Assembly (NCBI GenBank): GCA_933228895.1
Contig: OW121848.1
Span: 133,938,615-134,002,614 of the forward strand
DNA length: 64,000 nucleotides
Direction: 5' to 3'
Source: Platycnemis pennipes
Lineage: Eukaryota > Arthropoda > Insecta > Odonata > Platycnemididae
This document shows, piece after piece, positions 12,570 through 24,299 of the stretch (its first letter is position 1; the number at the start of each line of letters is the position of its first letter). The notes under the pieces were generated by a model that had not been told where the DNA came from, made no database searches, and saw nothing but the letters and a program-made list of their open reading frames with translations. A program made the translations under genes and the position numbers.

Positions 12570-13270
12570 CCCCAGACAGAGATATTTTTCATTCATTCGC
12601 GACACCATTAACGTCGTTTTCGTTATTGTGATTCAAACGTCAGTCACTCCCTCCTCATTTCCAAACAACCCGTCGATTTTGGAGGTCAGCCTTCCTTTGC
12701 ACGCCGGAAGTGACGAACCCAACGCTATCAATAGAGTTCGGTCGAGTGACGCAAAGCACTTATCCTTTCAAAGCTCTTTTCATTTTACCAGCTCCTACCA
12801 CATAGCCAATTGAACGATTTGTACGCGAGATTATTTTACCATCGTAACAGACCCTGGTGGAAGAGAATGAGAAGATACTGGTTAAGTTTTACTCTAGACA
12901 AACACCAGGTGCCACTGAATACCGTTGTGGAAAGTAAAGTAATGGAGAAAAGAGGAAAGGGGAGGAATATGGTTAGGCTTTCTGAGAAGCAAAAGGAGAG
13001 GGACATTTGGCGAATTAAAAAAGTAAAATAGCGTTTAAAAGGTACGCTCAATAAGTGGAGAAAGGGAGTTGAAGTGGTCGAAGGAAACTTAGCATAAAGC
13101 ACAGAATCTTTTATAAAAATTAACCTAGCGAAATCCCTTTTTAACAGCAATTTAGCCCTCTATTCACAACAAAAATTCGTCCAAATTCATGAGCCCTACT
13201 ATAGTCCTATACTGTAATACTGTAGCCCTATAGGGCACCTAGGATCACACCTAACCAATTCCGATACATC
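12570..13270. other. Non-genic stretch
   Basis: Overlapping frames on both strands at 12,810-13,150 (up to 104 codons) mirror each other and show no domain. A short motif near 13,192-13,240 (GCCCTACTATAG...) recurs inverted near 21,357-21,395. Confidence 0.35.
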
Positions 13271-13274
13271 TGTT

Positions 13275-13500
13275 CGTGTACCTGAGGAGATCGGGCTGAT
13301 GTGGTGGCTTCATGTTCATATTTCGTAGTCGGATTGGACGATAAACCGTTGTCCCCGTGGAAGCTTTCTTTAAGAATGTTTAAGGCCGACGCCGACTCCA
13401 CCCCTTCGCCTTGACGTATTACTTACACAGCAGATCATCTTCCTTTCCTAAAGTAGCCAAAATGAACTTAGCTCACGGTGGCCTCCCTCGAACGTGTGAA
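13275..13500 (+). mobile_element. Decayed tRNA-derived SINE copy
   Basis: Recognisable pieces in SINE order are GGGCTGATGTGGTGGCT, then GGACGATAAACCGTTGTCCCCGTGG, then GGCCGACGCCGACTCCACCC, then CTAAAGTAGCCAAAATGA and a GGTGGCCTCCC end. Many substitutions and deletions; no complete promoter box remains. Confidence 0.6.
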
Positions 13501-13888
13501 CCTACCCTGGGTAGGTGAGGGGTCCTTGCTATACCCTGAGAATTTGCCAGGGAAACTTTGGCTCCACCATGTTTTGAGACTCCCACCGCTGGGATTTTGG
13601 CAACAATTATAACCTGCATTAATTCCCTCACTCCTTTCCGGCTTTAATAAAACAAGCTATCATGTAGAATTTCAATCCAAAACCAATTCCCCATAGACAG
13701 CTCCCATATCCCAAGGAATCCCTGGTTATTCTGTAGTTTCCTTTTGAAAATAGGCGTGATAATTATCTAAAAAAATGAATAACGTAAGCCTGAACTGGTT
13801 AACGTCTTACCGATAGCGAATGCAATGCCTCGTCGAGAATTTGAAATCTTTTCTCAAAAAGAATGATCAAAGTATTATTATACAAGGG

Positions 13889-14110
13889 CAAGGGCGTAGA
13901 CACGTTGAATCAGCGGTTCCTGTCAGATCACCGAAGTAAAGCAACCCTGGCGGACAGAGGTTGGATGGGCGATCCTACTCCATACCTCTACCGTGGTTCT
14001 CTTGTCCACTGTCTGTGACTGGCGGGCAGGTTAAATGTGGGTTGGCACAATGGATCTAAAGAGGTCTAAGTGCCAGGGGGACTCCAAAAGGACCCCGCCC
14101 ACCCCTCCAA
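13889..14110 (+). mobile_element. 5S-rRNA-derived SINE (or 5S rRNA pseudogene)
   Basis: The 5' part parallels eukaryotic 5S rRNA: ACACGTTGAAT, CGGTTCCTGTCAGATCACCG, AAGTAAAGCAAC, and a TTGGATGGGCGATC block that corresponds to the C-box of the internal RNA polymerase III promoter. The 5S part is interrupted and shortened between AAGCAAC and TTGGATGGG. After it comes an unrelated tail of about 120 bases (CTACCGTGGTTCTCTTG...CCCGCCCACCCCTCC), which is not 5S-like. A 5S head with a foreign body is the build of SINE3-class elements. A lone 5S pseudogene is the alternative; other copies with the same tail would decide. Confidence 0.7.
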
Positions 14111-15180
14111 TTTATATTTTACATCAATATACAAGGCTTGTATAGGTTTTGGAAATCAAAAATATTCACTGAATATTCTATTTGAACTTACGCACAGTTG
14201 TTATCGTTCAGCATGGCCCTGAGAAATTGAAGATGTCACCTGATACGATAGTATATCGTGTTATCGTACCAAGTTGTTTAATGCCAATTTACATTCTTGA
14301 ATGTCAATTTAATTGCATTTAATATTCTTTGCAACTCAGCACAAGGACTTACGTTTATCCTTAGGCAATCTGTGACGTAAAATGTTATCCAGGTTTTAAC
14401 AGAAACGCAATTTAGGATCTCCGGACTTTATTATCTCTTTTGCCAATGATATTCATCCTTTTAATAGATCTTACGGTGTCAGAGGTAACTCCATGGTGGA
14501 AAAATGGTAAAAACTATGCTTATTTCAATAGAAATTTTATTGAAAGACTTCTAGTGAAATTTGTATATCTTTTTCCTTTACCACCATATCCATCTTAGTA
14601 TACCTATGTTTCGTAGTCACTAAAAATTTTGGAGGAAACTTCCCGAGTATTTATTCTAGTTAATCTACAATAATATAACATAAAAAAAGATTGCCTTTTA
14701 AGGTGGTATGAGGAGAGTGACAAACAATTAACTAATAATGGAAATAGGTAGGTAAATGACTAGTTTTAAAGGAAAAAAACGATCAGAAAAAAACCATATC
14801 AAGCTTTTAAATTACTCAAGGTAATACATTCTTTTTTAAAGCGATGAACTTTATTTTCAAGACCAATGACCTACTTTCCCCTACCACACACTCTTTGTCG
14901 TGGAAATTTGAATTGAGAGTCAAAGAGATTACAAGAGGTTCATAAAAACGTAACCTTAGTGGTAGATCGACACCAGAAATGAATATCAATTCAATTTGAA
15001 CCTCGTGCCTTGATTCAATCATTATATTATATGGTATTATCAAAAGTAATAAGTCTATACTACAATGACTGTCCAATACTATTTGCTTACACTGGTTTCA
15101 ATAAAGTAGGTTGATACCGCCGCTAAACGTCGCCTTGTAGTGCCAAAATTAGAGCACTATAAGATTTTTTTTTTTTTCCA
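14111..15180. other. Non-genic AT-rich stretch
   Basis: One minus-strand frame of 86 codons (14,816-15,076) without a recognisable domain. No repeat family seen. It ends in a T-run at 15,167-15,178. Confidence 0.35.
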
Positions 15181-15183
15181 AAA

Positions 15184-15670
15184 TCAGATGCGTTTTTGCT
15201 TTCCTCCCCCCGCGGCTTCTCTCCGTGAGTACGAGGTGACGGACGAATGGAATGGACTGGAGTTGAATAGGCTGATTGACGACGGGGCGGATATAATGCC
15301 GCTGAAAGGTGTTCCCGTGAAGCATAAATTAAAAAAATAAAAAGACAAAGTCGAAGGAGGAGGGAGAGGAGTAGTATCCATTCTGGCGCTTTGTTGAGAT
15401 GGCGGTAGGTTGGCGGCCAGGTGGGGCCTAGGGAGGGGTTAGGTGGAGGGTTAATAGGTGGGGAGGAGAGGATAGAGGAAGTGTCACGCCCTATCCCCCC
15501 TCCCCTCTCTCTCTCTCTCTCCTGAAAGCCATGCGGGTATCCCGATGGGGCTGAGAGAGGTGAGGGTTTTGTAGGGTCGGAGGTAAGGGGAAGAGTTGAC
15601 GGTTTAGGGAAGTGTGTTGGAGGGGAGGGAAGGAACGGGAATGCGGGCGGGCGGATGGGAAGGTGCCAAA
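15184..15670. other. GC- and purine-rich island with CT microsatellite
   Basis: Plus strand strongly G+A-rich (GGAGGAGGGAGAGGAG, GGTGGGGAGGAGAGG), with a CT dinucleotide run at 15,504-15,521. A 66-codon frame at 15,140-15,340 carries no domain. CpGs are frequent at both edges. Confidence 0.45.
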
Positions 15671-16555
15671 ACGTCGAAACTATCGCAAATTATAGTCACG
15701 AATTCAGCGATGCCATTCGTGAGAATTTTTCAAGCGCACTGAATGGAGGTGTTGGCTTGATCAATGCTTGTCTTAATGGTTGTAAGAGAGGTGGTAACTG
15801 CTTTTTCTTCATAGATGATTCGTCTAAATAATGTCTCAAACGGGAGCGTGTATGGGATTTTACCTTCGATTAGTAACTCAGAGGTTGCTAATTTTGAGAC
15901 AGCAATGGAAATTTTTGTTTGAGTTTTTGGATTTTATTATAAAAAATACTTAATCGGAAAAATTAAAATTTGTACTTTAATGCAGAGCTAAATTTGTTTT
16001 TAATTACACGCTGAAGTACACTAGAAATTACGGCTGGGAAAAGTATTAAAAACATGAGTATTTCGAGAAGATATTAACGCATGAAACCATGAATAAAAAA
16101 TATTTTACATTTAAAAAATAATTATTATTATGACTAGAGTGAAAATTTTATTACATGAGCATGAATTGAGAAAAAGCGAGGATCTGTGCGTCAGTACACA
16201 TATTTAAGCTACTTAATCAATTCTCGCCATATAGTGAGACTGAAAATCCTACTGCCATGTTATAGCATAGTAGCTTCAATAGTAGCTATGGAGAAATCAT
16301 GGGACCCTTATAAATGACAGAGCTCAGGTCCTTAGGCCTGAACTTTGCCTGGTTATCGAGTATATTTATCGATTTGCATTTTACATCACCTTGCATGAAC
16401 AATCTGATTTATAAATCAAATCATTAATTACATTTAAGTGAGCAATTAACTTCCCCGAATTCGATCCATTGCTAGTTTTCCGCCTCCTAGGATAGGATAG
16501 GATGGATTTCCAAATTAGCTTTCCATTATGTCCATGTATGGGATCCATGACTACC
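15671..16555. other. Non-genic AT-rich stretch
   Basis: No frame or repeat family recognised. Confidence 0.4.
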
Positions 16556-16559
16556 CTAT

Positions 16560-16830
16560 TTTTTCTCCAAATTGGTATATTTCCTAATTGTTCTTCATGT
16601 TGTCCGTAATACTCGTTTCTTCCTCGTCCTCCCTTACGCAATATTCTACCTTTCATAGTGACCTTCAGCATTCTATTGTCCCTAAATGCCAGTTCCATCA
16701 AACAATTCTGCCCTCTACTAATTTCTGCCAGCAATCTTCTCTGCTCTCCAACATCGTTCAACAACTCTTCCTTCATTTGGTTCTCCGTCCATTGCACTTT
16801 CTCCATTCTCCTCCACGCCCACAACTTCTC
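16560..16830 (-). mobile_element. Decayed RTE-like LINE C-terminal fragment (divergent subfamily)
   Basis: The minus-strand frame (163 codons over 16,381-16,872) contains VQWTENQMKEELLNDVGEQR, then LLAEISRGQNCLMELAFR, then MLKVTMKGRIL and GGRGRN. This follows the block order of RTE-like LINE C-termini: ISWTD-like, EVL-VGE-R, LL-I-RRQ--W-GH, L-EG, GRGR. It differs from the copies at 34.7 and 54.4 kb, so it belongs to another subfamily. Only this C-terminal part is open; I do not regard it as a host gene. Confidence 0.55.
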
Positions 16831-17449
16831 CATTGGTGGCAATAAAAACGTGAGAAAAGGGAAAATTGGCAAGAGCAGTTTTCACTTTATAGGGGATAGG
16901 CGACCGGATGTTAAGGTCATACAAAGTCCTTGGTGAGGACTGGATCATTTGGCATAAATGGAAACTTCAAGTGAATCAGTGAAATACGGCGTCGATGTTA
17001 GATTAATGTTACTCATTAGAAGGGGTCAGGGGGTCTAAAAGTACAGATTTTCATGTGACTAAATAAGCGCTGAATTTAAAAGCTTTCCACACAGCGTCCC
17101 ACGGGAGGAATATCATTCTATTGAAGATTCTCAGCTCAGGAACTTGTACGAATTTTTGTTGTTCAAGGTTCAGGTCGTGGCAGTGACCAAAAGTTTTGAA
17201 TAAAAACTCAACTCCTAATTGATTGCTCAGTGGAGGGAATTCCAAGTTCAATATTTCTTATTACGAATGGAACACAAAGAGGTGGAGATCTGTGGGGGCT
17301 CTTTGTTGGGAGTGGGCTAATGCCGCAGTCAGACCTTATCTCCTTTCGATTCCATTCCCTATCCTTACACTTCTACGCGTGGTCATTGAGATGCATTTGT
17401 GCGGGACCGCTTTTATGAGGGGATTATTAAAACTCTATCGTGAACGACT

Positions 17450-17560
17450 CTTGAATGAGAAGAATTTTTCTAATATGAAAAGGTTAGGTGATAAGAGAAT
17501 CGAGTGGAGGGCTGCGTCAAAGCAATCTTGTTAACCCGTGGTGATGGTAGAGTCTGGTTG
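17450..17560 (+). mobile_element. RTE-like LINE extreme 3' fragment
   Basis: The plus strand encodes NEKNFSNMKRLGDKRIEWRA then ASKQSC and a stop. It corresponds to the last coding block of the family, NYVNMKRLADRRIEWRAASN at 34.8 kb. A GGTGATGGTA end replaces the usual GAT-repeat tail. The upstream part is not recognisable. Confidence 0.65.
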
Positions 17561-18489
17561 AGAATCATACATTATGTGGCGCTATGTCACACGCCGAACA
17601 TTCAATGCATAAGTGTTTTTTACAGCACAGGAGTCTAATTAATAGATCAAATAAAGTGATGACACTATAGTGCATGTAGGATGATACTGCCCCCTCAATA
17701 AATTAGGTGCCGCATCTTTAGCGAACCAGAGCGAATAAATCTCCATTCGAAGACTACCCACGTTTTTGGGAATTTTACCAGGGGAATACATTATGATTGA
17801 AATTATTATAATTAATGTTAAAGAGTGATATAATATTCCCTTCGTATTAGGTACTTAGCGTGTATTGTAATCAGTGGTAGAACACAATACGAACACTTTT
17901 TCAGCAGAGACTTTGTTGATAAAAAAATGACTCAAAAAGCCTTACACTATTTATGTACAATGGAAAATATAAATGTTCATCTATATTAAGCAATCAAATC
18001 CGAACGATCAGAGAATTTTGCTAACGTTTGTTAGACCAACCTCTTTTGTCCGGAAGTCTGGTTTGAATAATATCAGTACCTTACGTTTGTATAAATAAGG
18101 TAAATGAGCAGCAATATTTCAAAACGTTTACGCACTAAAACGATAAGAGGAAATGGAGAGACCCGAGAAAATTGACGTACGTCATATGGACGTTCCAGCC
18201 GGAGCCTTTACGAGATGATTATTTCAAACTCTATGTGCCCGAAATTTGAATGGAAGAATTTTTCAAATATGAAGAGAAAAGGGAGCATTTGATGCACGCC
18301 GAAGTCTCAGAGTCAAGCAGACAATCAGAGCTTGCTATCCCAATCACTCGGTCCGTGTTTTCTTTTGGAAATACGTAATTTTCTCACCAGTAAAAACCAC
18401 AGGTTGCTCTCACAAACCCAATAGTAAGTCCTTCAAGTAGGAATAAAAAATGTAACGGCAGGAGCAAGCATGAATATTCGAGTTAACGT
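17561..18489. other. Non-genic stretch with a possible LINE scrap at 18,247-18,320
   Basis: AATTTTTCAAATATGAAGAG near 18,255 repeats the KNFSNMKR coding block of the RTE-like LINE and is followed by an eroded continuation. Nothing else recognised. Confidence 0.3.
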
Positions 18490-18800
18490 CTCCGACGAGT
18501 GAGGTGGAACGGTTGCTTGGTTTTCTTCACCGAGATCGACCTTCAGATGGGATAGCACGAATGACAAATTTGGGAATCTTCTCGGTCCTCCCCCCGACCA
18601 CAGTAGGACTCTCCAAAATGGCCGCCTCCGTCGGCGGTCCCTTACCCTCAGTCAACCGACCCCTTAATGCGGAATCTGCTCCCTCCACCCTAAAACCGCT
18701 TTCCTGAGACTTCAAGACAGTCAAGTCTCTCCGAAAGACGCCACCTGCCGTCTTACGTCTCGACGGCCGCCACTTCTGCTCTCCCTCTTCGTGATTACCT
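18490..18800. other. GC-rich, CpG-containing island
   Basis: Open on both strands (67 and 99 codons) because stops are rare, with no domain. It contains AAAATGGCCGCCTCC at 18,616, a sequence often met in GC-rich promoters (YY1-like), but no transcript can be inferred. Confidence 0.4.
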
Positions 18801-19585
18801 CGAGAATTTCCCAGCAAATTAACCAACCCCCGTATTCACCCTGTCCCCCAATCTTAATTTTCTTAATCTTTCTCAAAACTCTTCATCATTTTTTTGGTCT
18901 ATCTGATTGATTCTAATTAAACATTTGTAGTGCCATGTTCCAAATGATTGTAGTTACCTTTCCTGCAGCTGTTATTGCCTCTACCATTCATCAATGGTGT
19001 CAATGGATAAGAGAATGAACTTTAAAATGAAAGTGAGAGAGGAAAGAAATATGAAGAACTAAATAAATACCTGAAGTAATTAAGTATTTAAAGCGAATAT
19101 ATATCGTGCAAAGGATCGAGTGTGTCCCAATACAGAGGAATATTTGAACAATAAGTCCATAAAAACCTAGCATAACTGGCAGAGAATCTAAAATAATTGT
19201 AATTTACTATTCTAATGACGTGACCTTCATGCTTTTGATTATTACGTTGAAGGCGAGAAATATTGGTCACCAAAATCCTCTTGGTCATAAAGATTGGAGG
19301 TGTGGCTTTATGCTTCCTGTGGCAGAAGAACACACGATATCAAAAACGTTTCTCAGCTATCGTGAGATAAAACGCACAAAAAATGGGCTATTATGTTAGT
19401 AAAGGTTGGAGGAACCATACGTATTTTATTCGGGTGTGCCGCACGATGTTCAAGTATTCCCCCGGCGTTTTATGATCTCTGCTCGTCATTTCTTCAGAGG
19501 GATGTGAGGTCCTCGTTGCCGGTGAGGGTATTATGTATCTCAGGTGGGCGGGTCAAGGGGGGGAGAGGAATGAGGGATGGAGGGA
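18801..19585. other. Non-genic stretch
   Basis: AT-rich up to about 19,390, then a short GC-rich part. A minus-strand frame of 81 codons at 19,088-19,333 shows no domain. Confidence 0.35.
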
Positions 19586-19589
19586 GAGG

Positions 19590-20230
19590 TCGTTGAAAAA
19601 TGTTTATGAAGCTTGGGCCACAACGTGTGGCTTATTTGGAGGCCACCATCTCTTTTAAAGTTTTCTTGAATATTTACTATCTCAATGGCTTCGCGATATA
19701 GCTTGGGTTTGAATCTGCTGACCTTCGCGTTGACTTTTGTTTTTTCGAAGTCAATCTCATGTCCCAGGGCTGCATGTTCTTCCACTGCCGACTTCGATGT
19801 CTGTCCCAGTCGAGTGTCCCGTCGATATTCCTCCAACCGGGTTTTGACACTGGGTCCTGTCTCCCCGATGTATTTCTTCCCACATGTTCCGCAGGTGATG
19901 TCATAGACTCCCTCTATTTGCAACGGAGTTCAATCTTTCAGATTTCTCGAGAAATATTTTACCTATCGGTGCGACCGGAAAGCGGTCTTGATGTCATATC
20001 TTCGGAGAACATATCCTATTCTATCCATCACACCCTTTATGTAGGGAAGGCAGACTCTCTTCGGGATGGTGGCGTCGTCATTTCTCGTCGGCACTGATTC
20101 AGAAGAGTTTCGGTTGGCCCCATTCCTTGATTTTTCGAAACGCTCGGGAGATAGCTCCTTCTTCATATACAATCTGAAGTAAAATGGCTTCCAGATTTCG
20201 TTTCTCATTTGGAAAACTTCTCCTGTCGCT
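19590..20230 (-). mobile_element. Penelope-like element fragment: end of RT plus GIY-YIG endonuclease
   Basis: Minus-strand translation gives, in two frames, VCLPYIKGVMDRIGYVLRRY (about 20,070-20,000), the usual C-terminal block of Penelope-like reverse transcriptase. It then gives GVYDITCGTCGKKYIGETG, a GIY-YIG endonuclease core with the GIY motif as GVY and the YIG motif intact. Next come an Arg in VKTRLEE, an EEHAALGHEIDF block with the conserved His, and KLYREAIEI with the catalytic-type Glu. Penelope-like elements carry exactly this RT - GIY-YIG order. A frame change near 19,925-19,965 separates the two parts and the main RT core is absent, so this is a 5'-truncated dead copy. The end of the 127-codon frame becomes Ser/Pro-rich, as expected when the coding region runs into the terminal pyrimidine-rich segment. 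Confidence 0.85.
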
Positions 20231-22055
20231 TATCCGTACGGATCGTTGTATTAGACTGTGCATTACACAATTTATTTGGGTCGGATGGTGGTGTGACGTG
20301 GCATGGAGGTCCCTGACTGAGGGAATTTCTTCGTGCTATTGAAGACTCTTTTCTGTTACAGTATCATACTTTTTATTGTTAAAGGGCTAGCACTCGGAAA
20401 GGAGAGGGACGGTAGAGATCAATGTGGATGCGAAAAGAGATTCGGAGAAGTGAGAAATTTTAGAGCTTTTTTTAATGAGTTGCAAAAGAATACACACACA
20501 CATACACACCAATGAATGCAATTAACATGCATCACCGACAACAACCTATTTGTACCTTCAATAAAAGATAATAATTACAGCAACAGCTACGTCTTTACAG
20601 GGAAGACTTTGAGTTCTTATGAAAATAACGTTTCACTCGATATAATAATATATTTGTGTGACTAGCATTGGGAAAAATTGCTCTAGGTATGTGATGAATA
20701 CAATCTAAATCTCCAGTGGGTAATCACAGTAGATTGATTGCTTATCTGAAGGATTCAGAAGAAATTAAATTTCTCCAATGTGTGTATTATTCCTTAGAGT
20801 ATGATAGCTTCATTGGACTGCTCATCGAAGATCCCGGTTTTGAATCCATGCAGAGACCTTATGACATGTTCCGTCAAATTAAGCCTTGGTTTTTTTCTGG
20901 ATACCAGACCTTTCTGAGAAACCACAGGCAGTACAGGGGATGGAATAGTTCCCCTCTTCATCCTGATGTTCGAATTCTACAAGTCACTGGGCTTGGAAGT
21001 TAGTAATCCTTGTGCAGTAATCATGCAAACAAACCATATCGGATCGAACTAAAGTTATGCCTCGCGGGACCGTTAATTTAAATGCTGAATGATTATTTGA
21101 AAAATGGAAAGACTCTTACGATCATTTCTTCCGAACACAGTTAGGAAAAATAGAAAGAGTAACCCAAATTTTCAGAGAAATAATTTCTTACATGGGTACT
21201 GAAGTATTTGGGCTCACTTAGCATATTAACGCGTACTCCCCCAGCATATTTGTACAATCAGTCACGTCCACTTGACGACACGTGTTGCTGCTTCTTCGAA
21301 ATGCGCATTTCAATGCTTCACAGAGAAAGTCATTTATTACTGTTATCGGGGTTAATGTAGTGCTATAGTAATACTATAGTGGGGCTATAGTAGGGCTAAC
21401 GGAATTCCGCGTCCCCTTCCCCGCATTTTGGGGCATATGAATACAAATGCATAAATAGCAAAATAAGGGCAATAGCCCTTAAGCCATTCATGCAATGCTG
21501 GTCTGGCATGAGTAGAGGAATTTGAAGCTGATTTGTTCCTTAATTAACCAAATACTAAAACCAGGAGAAGATGTACTAAGGGTATGATAATTAAAATAAT
21601 AACTGTGACATCGTAACTCCCCAATTTTTTTCCCATTTGGTAACGACACGAATTCGTACGTTAAACGTCATCTAAAATCAGTGAAACTTTCGTTGTTATA
21701 TTACTGTGGAATAACAAAGCCAAATTTTCATTATTAATCGATTCCACAAAGTGACACATGAAACCACCAAGGGTATGACGGTAGCAAGACATCAATGCAG
21801 TCCTAGAGTGAACCCCTTACCTCAAACCCCTACCGTTTATTGCGGGGCGCAATGCATATATATGTTTGGTATAGAAAAGAGGGATATATTCCGCGTATTG
21901 GGCTCAAGGTATTTGGCCAGTTCCCTATACAGTTTATGGCTTCAAAAGACGCAATTTTTCATGCAAATCTTTCCACGCGCCAAAGTACAAAATGGCGAGT
22001 CCCAGGTTGCCTTAAATGCCCGGACGTTCTACAATATAGACCGCAAACTGACGCT
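20231..22055. other. Non-genic stretch with CA microsatellite
   Basis: A CA-rich short repeat lies at 20,491-20,510. A plus frame of 95 codons at 20,716-21,003 has no recognised domain. Near 21,357-21,395 a GCTATAGTA-rich motif is an inverted relative of 13,192-13,240. No other repeat was assigned. Confidence 0.35.
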
Positions 22056-22059
22056 GTGC

Positions 22060-22600
22060 ATCCCGTTGCATTTAGGACTCGTTCCCCATCACCCCGGCAC
22101 CAGGCCGCATGCAGGCCTCTCCGTCGCGGTTTCTCTCCCTCAGCTGCTCGCACATCTGGGAAATGCAGCGTGAAAGGCGTCCGCAGAGGAGACTGCAATA
22201 ACCGCAAGGGCGTCCGATGAATTTGCTTGCACTCCCTCCCTCCCTCCCTCCCCCCAACGCTATATGAGACACCCCCAGCCGCCCTCCCGCGCGCGCTCGC
22301 GAGAACAATGGGAGATTCACTTTCGATTTGGCCGGCCGGCGCCTCCAACGGCGCCACCGACGGCGCCGCCCTCGGCCCACTCCTGCTCCTGAAGAGAGGG
22401 GCCTCATGGGCCTAAGCTTCGCACGCTCCTGCCTCCCTTTACCGCAGGGGTTCTTCGCCGCTCGATTTTATTATGCGCGCGCGTCACGGGAGGATGTGGG
22501 CGGCCAGGTGGAGTGGCGTTCCACAACGGAGTAGTGACTCCCTATGGTACGGGAGTAAGGAGAGGCGAGGATCACCTGCCCAGGAGAGATGCTGCCTAGG
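22060..22600. other. CpG-rich island with TCCC repeat
   Basis: One of the most CpG-dense parts of the window (CGCGCGCGCTCGCGAG near 22,289; GGCGCCTCCAACGGCGCC near 22,339). It carries a TCCC tetranucleotide run at 22,232-22,255. Open frames of up to 140 codons run on both strands at once and have no domain. It may mark a promoter; no transcript evidence is visible. Confidence 0.5.
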
Positions 22601-22615
22601 CGATCCCAATAAGAC

Positions 22616-22680
22616 CCTACATCTACAACTCCTTTACAGCCTGTGAGCCACCGCAAAGGGTTTGCGGCTCGGTTGAAACA
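22616..22680 (-). repeat. Possible eroded LINE-A 3' end
   Basis: CTACATCTACAACTCC, then GTGAGCCACCGCAAAGGGTT follow the order tail - AAGCCACC - GGGTG of minus-strand LINE-A ends. Short and diverged. Confidence 0.4.
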
Positions 22681-23039
22681 TCAACAGGGATGAATTATCA
22701 ATCAGAGAGTATAAGATTACACTTAATACCATCAAAGCATGCAATTAAATACCACTCCGTGCATACACTTGTCAATTAGATAAGCACAATGTTACCATCC
22801 CGAAGAGAATAGAAAGCATGCTGTTTGGATAGACGTGCAATGCTGGCTATAAATATAAAAAGTCATTTCAGGCGTGACTTTGTGGAAGTTCGCCATATTC
22901 ATAATGAAATACAATAGTAACAATACAATAAATATGGTTAGATTCTCTAAGAACTCGATTGCATGATGATTTTTACAATACATTATAATGAATAGTTGAA
23001 TATGAAATAAACAATAAAGGAGGGAATAATCACTTACAG

Positions 23040-23235
23040 CATAGCACCCATAGAAAACATAGCACCATTCTCTAGCACTTTCTATTCCGTCTTCCTTTCA
23101 ACCCATATTACCATTTACATCCTTCTCTATTACCACGTTTCAAAAGCCTAAAGTGACTTCTCATCCTCTCAACTCAAAGTCCATGTTTCTACCCCATATA
23201 ACCCGACAATGATTGGATAAACACGACGGTTAAAT
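23040..23235 (-). mobile_element. Decayed RTE-like LINE RT C-terminal fragment
   Basis: The minus strand encodes LYGVETWTLS, a stop, EDEKSL, a stop, and AFETW. This matches the LYGSETWTL - K - EDEKRLEAFEMW block of endonuclease-reverse-transcriptase LINEs. The rest is too eroded to read. Confidence 0.6.
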
Positions 23236-23422
23236 TCATAGTTGACAAATTTAGCATATTCTCATTATTATGTTTTACCATTCTAAAGTTTTGGGACCAA
23301 ATTGGAGAATTTGGAATGGCGGAAATCAATAGGGTTGAAGTATTTAATCATACCATTAGCTACCAAAAAGATTAATTTCTGTACATTAAAGAAAGTATAA
23401 AAATGAATCACTAATAACATGC

Positions 23423-23499
23423 TTGCATGCTTGGTGATCTTCACCCGCTGCCACACACCGTCAGGGTGGCTTGCAGGGCATCGCATAGATGTAGATGTA
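23423..23499 (+). repeat. LINE-A 3' end
   Basis: GCATGCTTGGTGATCTTCAC, CGCTGCCACACACCGTCAGG, GTGGCTTGCAGGGCATCGCA and the tail TAGATGTAGATGTA. Only the last 75 bases of the element are present, a strongly 5'-truncated insertion. Confidence 0.85.
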
Positions 23500-24295
23500 A
23501 AATTTAGATGAAGCTAAAAACCTGCCGAATAATTGGTACGGGCAAATCATTACATTTATCGATAGCTTGTTTCCGTGACATCGATGTAGTCAAAATCAAT
23601 GAATCCACAAGTGTAGAAAGCTATGATAGATGAAGGGTGTAGATGTGTTCATACTATTCTTCACATGAAATGCATTAACAAAAATAGAGAGCCCAAACAA
23701 GGGAGTGATATAACCTCCAAATTTGCGGCTCCTAGAAGAAAAATTCTCCTCCTCAGTGGAGTCGCTATTTCATCAAGTACTGGTAATAACTTCCTTACCT
23801 CTCCAAAATGTAACTAAATTTTTAAAGCTACTACGTGAATTCGCGATAGGTGACAAATACCACTAAACATAAAATGAGTTTCGTTGACTAGAAATTCACA
23901 TGAACTAGGCTTGCAAGCTACCATGATGGAATATTAGATTTTAGAGTATCGCCCCAATAAAGGCGTTTATCCATTTATAATTGTAAATCATTCTCCTGCA
24001 GTGAGTCAATTTTCAACCAGTGGTGATATTTTAGTAGTGAAGAAGATATTACAAACTTTATTATCCAATAAGCAATTTATAGATCTATTAACCATCGTCA
24101 AACCCCTATTAGTTGCTACGACATATTGCCTTCGACGTATTTTTGCATCTTCGTACTCCGAAGTGTCCACTCCAAGCTAACTCAAAACAGAAGCCTGCTC
24201 TGTTCTAAATAAAAAAGCATAATGGGACACATTAGATATAAATCATCCTCACCAATAACAGGTGAAAAACCTCAACATTCACTGAATATGTGAGC
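23500..24295. other. Non-genic AT-rich stretch
   Basis: A 64-codon frame at 23,623-23,817 has no recognised domain. Nothing else seen. Confidence 0.35.
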
Positions 24296-24299
24296 AGTG

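Noticed and set aside
20491..20510. Candidate CRISPR-like or satellite repeat
   Set aside because: Simple CA microsatellite; no spaced repeats of constant length exist anywhere in the window.
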